Positions 28,540 through 37,055 of a DNA stretch of 64,000 nucleotides are shown here, one piece after another (position 1 is the stretch's first letter; each line of letters begins with the position of its first letter). The notes under the pieces are model-generated. The model worked only from the letters and a program-made list of their open reading frames with translations, was not told where the DNA came from and did no database searches. The position numbers were made by a program, and so were the translations under genes. Source of the stretch: Peptoniphilus mikwangii. GTDB taxonomy: Bacteria > Bacillota > Clostridia > Tissierellales > Peptoniphilaceae. The stretch spans positions 1 through 64,000 of the forward strand of contig NZ_AUQY01000005.1 of the NCBI RefSeq assembly GCF_000468535.1, given 5' to 3'.

Positions 28540-29280
28540 ATGAAATTAATTTACAATAGAGGGTGTGATATCATAGAAACTCTAATAAGTATAAAAAATT
28601 TAAAACGCATTTATAAAATGGGAAATGAAAAAGTTTTTGCATTAAATGGCATTGACCTTGACATATATAAAGAAGAAATACTTTGTCTATTAGGTACCTC
28701 CGGCTCCGGAAAATCGACTCTGCTAAATATGATGGCAGGTCTTGATAAACCCACAAGCGGAGAAATTATAGTCGGCGGTGTTCATCTTGAAAAATTAAAC
28801 GAAACCCAAATCACAAAATTCAGACAGTTAAATGTAGGCTTTGTATTTCAATCTTATAATCTGATCTCTACACTCAATGCTCTTGAAAATGTAAGTCTCG
28901 GCATGATTTTCAAAGGCGTTCCGATAAAACAGAGAAATGCTCTATCGGAAGATATCCTGACTAAAGTGGGACTTGGAGACAGATTATATCATAAACCGAG
29001 TGAAATGAGCGGCGGTCAGCAGCAGCGTGTTTCTATCGCAAGAGCATTTGTAGATAAACCGCCTATAATGTTTGCCGACGAGCCGACAGGAAACCTCGAC
29101 ACAAAAACTTCTTTTGAAATAATGAATCTGATGTGCCAAATGGCAAGAGATTATCATCAGACACTTATAATAGTAACGCATGATATTGAAACATCTGTCT
29201 ATGCAGATAGAATTGTCGATATGCGTGACGGAAAAATTGTAAGTATAAAAGAAAATCAACCTAAAATACCAAAAGCATAA
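28540..29280 (+). CDS. MacB/LolD-type ABC transporter ATP-binding protein
   Basis: Up to 246 residues. Walker A GTSGSGKSTLLN, Q-loop VFQSYNLI, signature MSGGQQQRVSIARA, Walker B IMFADEPTGNLD and H-loop VTHDIE are intact. The start is uncertain. ATG 28540 lies almost on the predicted transcription start, whereas GAGGGTG (28559-28565) stands 7 bases before ATA 28573, which would begin at the family-typical position (IETLISIKNLKRIYKMG). It energises the MacB-type permease two genes downstream. Confidence 0.93.
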   Translation: MKLIYNRGCDIIETLISIKNLKRIYKMGNEKVFALNGIDLDIYKEEILCLLGTSGSGKSTLLNMMAGLDKPTSGEIIVGGVHLEKLNETQITKFRQLNVGFVFQSYNLISTLNALENVSLGMIFKGVPIKQRNALSEDILTKVGLGDRLYHKPSEMSGGQQQRVSIARAFVDKPPIMFADEPTGNLDTKTSFEIMNLMCQMARDYHQTLIIVTHDIETSVYADRIVDMRDGKIVSIKENQPKIPKA

Positions 29281-29297
29281 ATGGAGGAATAAAATAA

Positions 29298-31397
29298 ATG
29301 AAAAGAATATTAAGCATCTTTATGGCATTATTAATTTTAATCGGCACGGTATCGGAAAAAACTTATGCTACAAGCGTATCTAATAAATTAACCGTAATAG
29401 CCGACCAGACGAAAGAAGTTGGTGAGGGAGGATATGTTGTTGTCGGAGTTAATATAAAAAACAATTCAAATATACCTGTAAAAAGAGTTACAGCCCAAGC
29501 ATTTATAGAAAATCCGGACAAAGCTTATATTGATGGCGATGGATATATATTGAGCGCCGGATATAATTTTAATAACTCATCTGATAACATAGGTAATTTC
29601 AGAATAAGAACAGATGCTGATTTTACAACTAAAACAGTACCCATAAAAATTGAATTAAGATATTATATTGAAAAAACTAATGAATATGTGGAACAAAAAG
29701 AAACTATCTATGTTCGTGTTGTCGCTCCGGAAAAAGCTGTAAATCCTGCAATTGAAATCTCTAAAGTGGACTCCTTGTGGCTTAACTCAGTTGATGCGGG
29801 ACGTGAGTTCCAAGTTCCGTTTGAGGTTAAAAATACAGGAGATTCTGTCGCAAAGAATATAAAGGTTTCTCTTGAAGGACTTGAAAGCGGAAAAATAACT
29901 CTTGCAAACGGACTTTCAACTGCGGATATAACAAGATTAAATCCCGGACAATCTCAATTTATATATTTTAACTTAAAATCATCCCGCTCTACTCCTGCAG
30001 GTTCATATATGCTTGGTTTAGACTATAAATTTACAGGAGAAAAGGAAACTTCCGCTCCGATAGAGGGAAAATATAAATTCTCAATTGATCTTTTAAAATC
30101 AAAAATAACTCCTTCATCACTCGAGTTTAAAAATGTAAGTTTCCCGACAGGAGCAATAGGCAGAAATCAAGATGCCAAAATTTCATTTGACTTAGTTAAT
30201 ACGGGAAAATTTGTCGCAGAAAATATAAAAGTGACTGCAAATTCTCAAGACCAAACAGGTCTTGCATCAAAGTCGGTTTCACAAATAAACCATAAGTCAC
30301 TTAAACCTAACGAATCTGCTCACTTTGTCTTCGACTTCATTTCTACTCCGTCAGCGGAAACTAAAAATTATCCGGTAGAAATTAAGGCTGTTTTTTCAGA
30401 CGAATCAACAGATAGTTCACAAGAAGCTTCACAAATAGTCGGTGTATTTGTAAAGGCACCTAAGGAAAAAGATCCTAATGCAAAAGATGAATCTCCAGTT
30501 CCAAAGTTAATAATAGAAGAATATTCTTTTGATCCGCAAATAATTGAAGCGGGCAAACCGTTTAAAATGTATCTTAAGCTCTATAATACAAATGCAAATA
30601 AAGCTGTAAGAAATATAAAAATATTTTTAACATCCGATACTCAAGAATCGGCAACCGGAAATTCATCAGACTCTAAGGGTTCTTCCAATTCAACCGCATC
30701 TGTTTTTACCCCGGTAGGAAGCTCAAATACTTTCTACATTGACAATATAAATCCGGGAAAACGGGTTGACAAAGAAATTACTCTTACAACTGTTCCCGAT
30801 ACTGCCGCAAAAACCTATACTGTAGTTGCAAATTTTGAATATGAGGATTCAAAGGCAAATAAATATACGGCAACAGAACAAATCGGTGTACCTGTGGTGC
30901 AACAAGCCAAACTTGATGTTGGAGAAATAATTGCACAAGGTGACTTTAGCATAGGAATGGAGACTCCTCTTTCAGTTGATTTTTATAATACGGGAAAGGC
31001 AACTTTATACAATGTATTAATTAAAATTACAGGAGATGGAGTAAAATTTGATACTCCGACGTATTACAAGGGAAATTTCCAACCCGGTTCATCTGATCAA
31101 TTTTCTGTCAACGTAAATCCGGAAACTGACGGAAAGAAAAAACTTACTCTTACTTTCACATTTGAAGATTCTACAGGTACAACTCAAACTATAACAAGAG
31201 ATTTTGACTTTACTGTAGAAAAAATGATGATTGATGAAAATATGCCGGACGATATCAATAATAATGTTGGAAGTAAAAATAAAATAACTAAAATAGCAGG
31301 AGGAATAATTTTACTTGCTGCTGTTATCGGTACAGGTGTACTGATTAAAAAAAGAAGAGATAAGAAAAAACAAGAAGATGAGGATTTAACATTATAA
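29298..31397 (+). CDS. Membrane-anchored secreted protein with tandem CARDB/Ig-like domains (COG1361-like)
   Basis: 699 residues. Signal peptide 1-24 ends TYA. Then come about four to five beta-rich modules of roughly 100-120 residues with the CARDB-like pattern of ..VKNTGD..A.N(I/V)KV.., near residues 30, 155, 285, 400 and 535. A Ser-rich insert near 445-470 is followed by a single C-terminal membrane helix (660-680) and a KKRRDKKKQEDED tail. It sits between the ATPase and the permease, and its TAATG overlaps the permease start. It probably takes the place of a MacA-like adaptor in an ABC exporter. The cargo is unknown. Confidence 0.85.
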   Translation: MKRILSIFMALLILIGTVSEKTYATSVSNKLTVIADQTKEVGEGGYVVVGVNIKNNSNIPVKRVTAQAFIENPDKAYIDGDGYILSAGYNFNNSSDNIGNFRIRTDADFTTKTVPIKIELRYYIEKTNEYVEQKETIYVRVVAPEKAVNPAIEISKVDSLWLNSVDAGREFQVPFEVKNTGDSVAKNIKVSLEGLESGKITLANGLSTADITRLNPGQSQFIYFNLKSSRSTPAGSYMLGLDYKFTGEKETSAPIEGKYKFSIDLLKSKITPSSLEFKNVSFPTGAIGRNQDAKISFDLVNTGKFVAENIKVTANSQDQTGLASKSVSQINHKSLKPNESAHFVFDFISTPSAETKNYPVEIKAVFSDESTDSSQEASQIVGVFVKAPKEKDPNAKDESPVPKLIIEEYSFDPQIIEAGKPFKMYLKLYNTNANKAVRNIKIFLTSDTQESATGNSSDSKGSSNSTASVFTPVGSSNTFYIDNINPGKRVDKEITLTTVPDTAAKTYTVVANFEYEDSKANKYTATEQIGVPVVQQAKLDVGEIIAQGDFSIGMETPLSVDFYNTGKATLYNVLIKITGDGVKFDTPTYYKGNFQPGSSDQFSVNVNPETDGKKKLTLTFTFEDSTGTTQTITRDFDFTVEKMMIDENMPDDINNNVGSKNKITKIAGGIILLAAVIGTGVLIKKRRDKKKQEDEDLTL

Positions 31398-32752
31398 TGA
31401 AATTAAAAGATTTGATAATGATGGCTCTTAAAAATTTAAACAGCAGAAAATTAAGAACTGCTCTAACTGTTCTCGGAGTTGTCATAGGAGCTACATCTAT
31501 AATTGTAATGCTCTCTATCGGTTTTGGATTTCAAAAAATAAATACAGATATGTATAAATCAATGGGTGACTTAACGACTCTTGATTTGCATACTGATATG
31601 TTCTGGTCCGATGAACAGGAAAAAGAAGCCTCAAAAAAGAAAAAAACATTAAATGATCAGGCGATAAATGAAATAAAAAGAATCCCGCACGTAATTGCAA
31701 TTATGCCTATGTACAAAGCAAGTGCAGTATTTACAAGCGGAAGATTTTCAAACAACGGCGTTGATATAGTCGCAATTCCTGCCGATGCAATGGAGAAATT
31801 CGGCTTTAAAATAGGAGAAGGAAGACTATTAAATTCACAGGACAATTCAGGCGGAGTTGTAATGACTTTCGGGTGTGCAAATGAAAATTTTAGAGATGAC
31901 AAAAGACCGTACATCAATTCTACAGGAAAAATACAAGCTTTAAAATCAAGAATAGAAATTAAACAATTCCAAGTTCAAAATTCGAATAACGAATATTCCG
32001 GCGGCAGCTATTTTGATGAAGATGGATTCGAAAGAAAATCATATGTTGAAAAACTTAAAGTTGTAGGTGTGCTTGAAGAAAATCCGAATGACTGGTCTAA
32101 TTACAATACAACATACATGACAATCGAATATTTTAAAAAACTAAAAAAAGCATCTGAAACTGTAAATGGAAAAACTTCCGCCCTCAAAGCATATTCCAAT
32201 ATAAAAGTAAAAGTTGACGATATGGAAAATGTCGATGCGGTTCAAAAACAAATTAAAGACTTGGGATACAATGCGACAAATATGTATGCCGAATTTTTAA
32301 AACAGGGCAACCAACAAATTGTAATAATACAAGCTGTTTTCGGTGCAATAGGTGCAATTTCATTTTTAGTTGCGGCAATAGGTATTACAAATACAATGAT
32401 AATGTCGATCTATGAACGAACAAAAGAAATCGGAGTAATGAAAGTAATAGGCGCATCTATTAAAGATATTGAAAAGCTGTTCTTAGTAGAGGCAGGTTTT
32501 ATAGGATTATTCGGAGGATTTTTAGGAGTAATATCTTCACTTCTACTATCCGCTCTGTTTAACAAATTAGCCGAAGGTTTTATAATGTCTGAAATAGGCT
32601 CTGCAAATGTAGACCCTAAAATTTCATATATCCCATTTTGGCTTATACTGATTGCTCTATTATTTTCAACTGCCATAGGAGTTATTTCGGGATATCTTCC
32701 GGCAAGACGTGCTATGAAATTATCGGCGCTTGAAGCGATAAGAAGTGACTAA
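31397..32752 (+). CDS. MacB/FtsX-type ABC transporter permease
   Basis: 451 residues. An N-terminal membrane helix (residues about 20-43, ALTVLGVVIGATSIIVMLSI) leads to an extracytoplasmic MacB-PCD domain (45-300). Three more helices make up the FtsX domain (GAIGAISFLVAAIGITNTMIMSIYERTKEIGVMKVIGA and following). The C-terminus is ..PARRAMKLSALEAIRSD, typical of the family. It forms a tripartite-like unit with the two upstream genes. No antibiotic or bacteriocin gene adjoins. Confidence 0.93.
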   Translation: MKLKDLIMMALKNLNSRKLRTALTVLGVVIGATSIIVMLSIGFGFQKINTDMYKSMGDLTTLDLHTDMFWSDEQEKEASKKKKTLNDQAINEIKRIPHVIAIMPMYKASAVFTSGRFSNNGVDIVAIPADAMEKFGFKIGEGRLLNSQDNSGGVVMTFGCANENFRDDKRPYINSTGKIQALKSRIEIKQFQVQNSNNEYSGGSYFDEDGFERKSYVEKLKVVGVLEENPNDWSNYNTTYMTIEYFKKLKKASETVNGKTSALKAYSNIKVKVDDMENVDAVQKQIKDLGYNATNMYAEFLKQGNQQIVIIQAVFGAIGAISFLVAAIGITNTMIMSIYERTKEIGVMKVIGASIKDIEKLFLVEAGFIGLFGGFLGVISSLLLSALFNKLAEGFIMSEIGSANVDPKISYIPFWLILIALLFSTAIGVISGYLPARRAMKLSALEAIRSD

Positions 32753-32835
32753 TTAAAATAAATATAAAATTAGAAAATTCCATCGTAAAAATATTATGTA
32801 CATCTATAAAAAATATATAAAATGTATTATAAAGA

Positions 32836-32873
32836 CAAATAAATCCCTGCTGTTTGATGTGGGGATTTATTTG
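32836..32873 (+). terminator. Stem-loop after the MacB-type operon
   Basis: CAAATAAATCCC (32836-32847) is perfectly complementary to GGGATTTATTTG (32862-32873), with a 14-base loop. The 3' side is only moderately T-rich. Probable terminator. Confidence 0.6.
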
Positions 32874-32933
32874 TTACTATTATTCCTTTTGGGAAGATTT
32901 GTCAAGGACATAAATAAAATTTCTTTGACAAAT

Positions 32934-33098
32934 TTATATCTTCTCTGTTTCTCTCTTGATTAACTTTAGTATTTTATCCTTGTATGTTTCTCCTGTATCT
33001 TGTTTAAAATGTAAGTTTACAGTATATTTTGTCTTTCCAATATCCATAATTAACTATTTATGTGCCGGTTCTTTTATTTCTCTTTTTTCTTCTTCCAT
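32934..33098 (-). pseudogene. tnpW: TnpW-family transposon protein, interrupted by TAG
   Basis: One frame runs from ATG 33098 (after AGGAGG) as MEEEKREIKEPAHK, then TAG, then LIMDIGKTKYTVNLHFKQ and on to a stop at 32934, about 54 codons in total. The distal part matches the small TnpW proteins of Tn4451-like elements (GKT.Y.VN..F, then KDKILKLIKRE). The in-frame amber leaves a 37-residue product possible from the internal ATG 33047. Confidence 0.75.
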
Positions 33099-33200
33099 AT
33101 GTCCTCCTTTCCACTTTTAGACAAAGAAAAAACAGTAAACCTTTGTGATTTACTGTTTCGTAAGTTGCTATGTTATTGTTTTTATTTAATTATTTCATCT

Positions 33201-33220
33201 TGACAAACTGGGATTTTATT
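33201..33220. repeat. Imperfect direct repeat, copy 1
   Basis: TGACAAACTGGGATTTTATT at 33201-33220 matches 18 of 20 positions with the copy at 34121-34140. The two copies flank the flavoprotein gene and a coding remnant, at the 3' side of each cargo gene. Confidence 0.7.
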
Positions 33221-33228
33221 TAATGAAT

Positions 33229-33921
33229 TCAGTTTTCCCATGGTTTCTTTCCGTCCAGCCACCCCTGCTCTTTCCAGTACTTAGTATCAATTGGATTAAG
33301 TCCTTTTTTCTGGAAAAGTCTCATCACAGAGAATAGTATTCTGACCTTTATTCCGGGGCGAACCTTATCTCGTTTGTTTAGTATTTTCCTTGCTATCAAG
33401 GAAATATTCTTTTCAATGTATCTCCGTTTCTTATCGCTTACCTGTTCCCAACTTGTAGCTGCAACGCCTGTTCCAAACTGGTATATCTTTCCAACGCCCC
33501 AGAAGAGGAGACTATCCGCCATTTCCTTATTAGTTGACTTAACCCCTGCAGCGGCAGCGGTAGAAATACAGACTCCCTGCTTTCTAAACATTGAGTCCTT
33601 TGGTCTATGAGACATCCAGCGGTAACCATAATGGTCTAAGAAGCTCTTCATGGCACCTGTTGCGTGGAAAACATAAACCGGACTTGCAAGTATTATCACA
33701 TCAGCATTGTCAATTGCCTCTGTTATAGGGAAGAGCTTTTTAAAATGGGGACATTTATCCTCTCCATTTATAAAGCAACTTGTACATCCACAACAAAATT
33801 CGTTGAAATCTTTCGGAAGGAAAATCTCAGTTAATTCACCATCCAATTTAGTAGCAAGCAAGTGAGCTATATGGAATGTCGAACCCTTATGGTTTTGACC
33901 ATGAATTATTGTAATTTTCAT
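33229..33921 (-). CDS. Flavodoxin-like NAD(P)H-dependent oxidoreductase with Cys-rich loop
   Basis: A 230-residue flavodoxin-fold protein of the NADPH-dependent FMN reductase class. The FMN phosphate loop is IIHGQNHKGST (residues 4-14), followed by CCGCTSCFINGEDKCP near 44-59 and the ASPVYVFHATGAMKSFLDH stretch. The four or five clustered Cys could bind a metal or take part in redox. The start ATG 33921 follows GAGGTGG. Cargo of the decayed element. Confidence 0.88.
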   Translation of the reverse strand: MKITIIHGQNHKGSTFHIAHLLATKLDGELTEIFLPKDFNEFCCGCTSCFINGEDKCPHFKKLFPITEAIDNADVIILASPVYVFHATGAMKSFLDHYGYRWMSHRPKDSMFRKQGVCISTAAAAGVKSTNKEMADSLLFWGVGKIYQFGTGVAATSWEQVSDKKRRYIEKNISLIARKILNKRDKVRPGIKVRILFSVMRLFQKKGLNPIDTKYWKEQGWLDGKKPWEN

Positions 33922-33988
33922 TTTCCACCTCAACTTCTAATTTGTTTTACTCAACATTTACAATATTATACCATTTTTTCGCTTGGTT

Positions 33989-34106
33989 TTATAGGTCTAA
34001 CTCGTTTCTCTTTACCTGTGATAGTCGCTTTTCTTGTGCATGTAACTGCTCTATACAAGTCTTGCTTTTTTCTGCTTTTTCTACCTCTTCTCGTATTTCT
34101 AATATT
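33989..34106 (-). pseudogene. Charged coding remnant, possibly the tail of an element gene
   Basis: A 38-codon stretch on the minus strand without a start codon or ribosome site (EIRVEKAEK-like; REEVEKAEKSKTC, then EKRLSQVKRNELDL) ending at TAA 33989. The heptad-like Glu/Lys pattern resembles C-terminal tails of relaxases, but that is a guess. It lies between two cargo genes. Confidence 0.35.
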
Positions 34107-34120
34107 TAATTGTTTTACTT

Positions 34121-34140
34121 CGACAAACTGGGAGTTTATT
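34121..34140. repeat. Imperfect direct repeat, copy 2
   Basis: CGACAAACTGGGAGTTTATT at 34121-34140, partner of the copy at 33201. The spacing of 920 bases corresponds to one cargo gene plus remnant, so the repeat may mark a past insertion or duplication. Confidence 0.7.
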
Positions 34141-34459
34141 ATTTCTTTTTCTTTGGTTTTGGTGCAGGTAACTCATCATACATTGAATTGAATAATCCGG
34201 TTAAAAATTCTTTGTTGTCAACATCATCTACCAATAGCATTTCCTTTGCTCCATCATATGGTAACTCATACTTTGCATTTGGCATATATGCTATTGCAGA
34301 TTTAACAGGCTTCACTAAAAACCTATCATCATAAATTCCACCAACAATTTTTCCGCGATAATAAACAATATATTCGCCCATCATTGATCTATATGTTATT
34401 TCTTCCAACTCGGATAGTTGTTCTAAAATGAAATCTAAATATTCTTTACTTGAAGCCAT
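34139..34459 (-). CDS. TfoX/Sxy N-terminal-domain protein
   Basis: A 106-residue protein consisting of a TfoX_N domain (ITYRSMMGEYIVYYRGKIVGGIYDDRFLVKP is the core) and a Lys-rich tail, PAPKPKKKK. Stand-alone copies are common in Firmicute mobile elements, and their role is not settled. They need not act in competence as Sxy does in Gammaproteobacteria. The ribosome site is GGGAG, 9 bases before the ATG. It lies 21 bases after the VOC gene, in the same direction. Confidence 0.88.
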   Translation of the reverse strand: MASSKEYLDFILEQLSELEEITYRSMMGEYIVYYRGKIVGGIYDDRFLVKPVKSAIAYMPNAKYELPYDGAKEMLLVDDVDNKEFLTGLFNSMYDELPAPKPKKKK

Positions 34460-34480
34460 TTTTTCAATCTCCCTTAATTA

Positions 34481-34909
34481 CTAAAATTTCAATAGTCCAT
34501 TTTCGTCAAACTTAAAATTTGGACCCCATGCAACTTCCCAATAATATCCATCTAAATCAGAAAAATATGCGTGATATCCACCCCAAAAGGTGTTTTGTGG
34601 TTCTTTTACAATTCTTCCGCCAGCACTTCGTACTAATTCAATTACACTATCAACATCTTCTTTATGTTCAACATTGTACGCTAATGTAATTCCGGAAAAT
34701 CCATTTCCTTTTGGTGGATTATTTTCATCAATATCTTTCGCTAATTGTTTCAAAGGAAATAGTTCGAACTTTGTTCCCGGAGTATCAAAAAAGCATACCG
34801 ATGGATTATTTTCTTTGCAATCAGTCTTATAGCCTAAGCCATCTCTATAAAATTTGATTGACCTTTCCATATCTTTAACACCTAAACAAATACAAGTAAT
34901 TTTGTTCAT
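34481..34909 (-). CDS. VOC-superfamily (glyoxalase/bleomycin-resistance-like) protein
   Basis: 142 residues, with the two beta-alpha-beta-beta-beta modules of the vicinal oxygen chelate fold. CLGVKDMERSIKFYRDGLGY opens module 1. ...HKEDVDSVIELVRSAGGRIVKEPQ and YFSDLDGYYWEVAWGP close module 2, with Glu in YWEVAW as a probable metal ligand. The reaction cannot be told. Start ATG follows GAGGTAG. First of the cargo genes after the recombinase relic. Confidence 0.9.
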   Translation of the reverse strand: MNKITCICLGVKDMERSIKFYRDGLGYKTDCKENNPSVCFFDTPGTKFELFPLKQLAKDIDENNPPKGNGFSGITLAYNVEHKEDVDSVIELVRSAGGRIVKEPQNTFWGGYHAYFSDLDGYYWEVAWGPNFKFDENGLLKF

Positions 34910-34965
34910 TTCTACCTCTTTAATTCGTCATTTTTCTCTTAATAATTGGTATTATTATACCATTT

Positions 34966-35788
34966 TTAAGCCATTTTTTCTATATCGGCTTTTTGCGGCA
35001 CTTGACAGTTGCCTATAAAATTAAAATATACATCAACCTGTTGTTTTCGGTCTTTGCCTTGTCTTCCTCCTTTTGCTTCACGGACTACAACTTTTTCTAT
35101 ATACTCATTCATCATTGGTACTGTCAGTTCCCCAATATCGGTATATTTCTTTATCATTTTTAGGAATTTGTCGGTATCAACTTTTCTCTGATGATAGCTT
35201 TCAATTTCCTGTTCAAAATACTGTATTTGTTTTTCTAAATCTTGTTGCTCCGTATCATAGGTATTGAATAATCTATCAAAGTGTTTTACGGGAATTTTCC
35301 CAAGTGCATGGTCTTCATATAGCTTTGTAATAAGGGTTGTTAGTTCTTCATTTCTTGATGACAGTTTTTCTAACTTTTCTTTATCTCCTTGATACTTTTC
35401 TTCTCTTTTTTCGTCGGATAACTTGTTCATCATGTTTAGAAATTCTTGTTTATCTTCTTTGGCAAAGTCTGTTATTTCTTTGATGGATTTTAGGAGAATT
35501 TCATTGACTGTTTTTTACTTTGATATAGTGCATACTGCAAGTGCCTTTTCTGTGTCTGTAATATTGACATACAAAAGAGTAATCACTATCGTATTTCTTT
35601 TCTTTATGTTCTGCCGGCTCTCGATAACTTAGCTTTCCTCCTCAATCGGAACAAATTAAAAGTCCTGTAAAGGGGTGTGAGGTTGTTCCGTACTTTGGAC
35701 TTCTTCTTACTGTTTTTCTTAGCCTTTGGGCGTTATTCCATGTTTCTTCATCAATGATGGCTTGTCCTGTTCTTTTCGTATTTGACAT
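34966..35788 (-). pseudogene. tnpX: C-terminal relic of a large serine recombinase (TnpX-like)
   Basis: From 35788 the frame encodes GQAIIDEETWNNAQRLRK, then FTGLLICSD and a TGA (35644-35642) where the zinc-ribbon Cys should be, then GGKLSYREP and a second zinc-ribbon half with Cys in SFVCQYYRHRKGTCSMHY. An extra A in the run at 35516-35511 then shifts the frame. The remaining 155 residues (from about 35433) hold the coiled coil and DUF4368 tail typical of TnpX of Tn4451. The N-terminal resolvase domain with the catalytic Ser is absent. Confidence 0.85.
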
Positions 35789-35866
35789 GAGAATTACCTC
35801 CTTTCCAAGTTTCTTTTATTTTCTCTGTCCCTATGAGGTTAATCCTTTTGGAACCGTTGCTACACA

Positions 35867-35892
35867 AAAAGGTGAGCTACAGCTCACCTTTT
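35867..35892 (-). terminator. Terminator of prsA
   Basis: AAAAGGTGAGCT (35867-35878) and AGCTCACCTTTT (35881-35892) form a 12-bp stem with a tiny loop; the minus strand continues TTTG. It lies 10 bases after the prsA stop. Confidence 0.85.
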
Positions 35893-35902
35893 ACTTTAAT
35901 TT

Positions 35903-37018
35903 TTAGTTCTTACTTTCATTTTTCTTTTCAGCATCTGCAGCTTCGTCTTTCTTATTTCCTTCTTTAGCTGCATTGCCTTCTGTTTTTTGTTCCGCATCTT
36001 TTCCCGGAACATTCTTTAATTGATATTCCTCAGGAATTTGTATTTCCTTAGTCGCATCTAAATATTCAGATATTTTTGCATCTTTTTGCATTTTTTCAAT
36101 ATAATCTGTAAACTTAGCTTGAGTAAGTTGTTGTTTTAATTCTTCTTTTACTTCATCTAATGTTCTCGCTGATTTTTCGTCAACTTTTACGATATGATAT
36201 CCGAATTTGCTCTTAACCGGATCTGAAATTTCTCCTACTTTTAAAATTTTAACTACATCATTAAATTCAGCTACCATATCTCCATTCTTAAATTCTCCAA
36301 GTGAGCCTCCATTTGCCGCTGAACCCGGATCTTTAGAATTTTCTTTTGCCATCTCAGCAAAATCCGCTCCCTTATTAAGTTCTTTTTTCAACTTATTTGC
36401 TTCTTCCACTGTCTCAACTAAAATATGAGATGCTTTTGCCTTAAAGAAATTATCTTTATTCTTATCGTAGTATTTTTGAATTTCTTCATCTGTCGGTTCA
36501 AATTCTTTTATTTTTGTTTCATAGTAACTCTTCATAAGTTGAAGTTCTGTTAAATATGATTTGTAAAATTCAGGAGTTGAACCTAAAGCTTCAAGCTTTT
36601 GTTTATAAATTTCTTCTCCGCCCATTTGAGTGATTATAGCTTTAATTTCTTCATCTACCTTTGATTGATCAACTGCTATGTTGGATTTAGCTGCATCTTG
36701 CTTAACTAATTCCATTTGAATCATATTTTTTAAAGTGTTTTCTTTTATAGCTTGGTCAACTGTCTTTTTAGGATTATCTGCTGACGGTTGTGATAATACG
36801 TCTTCTGAACCTGCTGTAAGAACATATTGATTTCTTTGTGCAGCATATTGCATTACATAATCTTTTTCAGTTAAATCTGTTCCATTTACTGTTGCCACTA
36901 CTCCTTCAGGTCCTTTTTTACCGCATGCTGTAACAAACATTAATGCTCCTAAAGATACTGCAACTATTTTTTTATTTAGTTGTTTGTTTTTTAAAAATTT
37001 CAATATCAAAATATTCAT
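35903..37018 (-). CDS. prsA: PrsA-type foldase lipoprotein (parvulin peptidyl-prolyl isomerase)
   Basis: A 371-residue extracytoplasmic chaperone. The signal peptide ends in VTACGKKG with a lipobox Cys near residue 32. A SurA-like N-terminal region (TVNGTDLTEKDYVMQY) precedes a PpiC parvulin domain (about 195-290; ASHILVETVEEANKLKKEL, then SKFGYHIVKVDE), and a Lys/Glu-rich tail follows. It assists folding of secreted proteins on the membrane surface. The first ATG (37018) touches an AAGAAAGG site, so TTG 37009 is an alternative start. Monocistronic. Confidence 0.9.
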   Translation of the reverse strand: MNILILKFLKNKQLNKKIVAVSLGALMFVTACGKKGPEGVVATVNGTDLTEKDYVMQYAAQRNQYVLTAGSEDVLSQPSADNPKKTVDQAIKENTLKNMIQMELVKQDAAKSNIAVDQSKVDEEIKAIITQMGGEEIYKQKLEALGSTPEFYKSYLTELQLMKSYYETKIKEFEPTDEEIQKYYDKNKDNFFKAKASHILVETVEEANKLKKELNKGADFAEMAKENSKDPGSAANGGSLGEFKNGDMVAEFNDVVKILKVGEISDPVKSKFGYHIVKVDEKSARTLDEVKEELKQQLTQAKFTDYIEKMQKDAKISEYLDATKEIQIPEEYQLKNVPGKDAEQKTEGNAAKEGNKKDEAADAEKKNESKN

Positions 37019-37055
37019 CCTTTCTTAATTTTTAATAATCTTTTTCTATTATACA

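Larger units (their letters stand above)
32934..35788 (-). mobile_element. Decayed Tn4451-type (large serine recombinase) element with cargo genes
   Basis: Bounded by a broken tnpW (32934-33098) and a C-terminal tnpX relic (34966-35788), enclosing three small cargo genes, a charged coding remnant and an imperfect 20-base direct repeat. The recombinase catalytic domain is missing, so the unit cannot move on its own. The element ends are not recognisable, and the bounds given are those of identifiable element genes. Confidence 0.75.

Noticed and set aside
35642-35644. UGA at a zinc-ribbon Cys position as possible selenocysteine codon
   Set aside because: The gene is truncated and also frameshifted, no plausible SECIS hairpin is evident, and UGA serves as an ordinary stop in intact neighbours. 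Decay is simpler.
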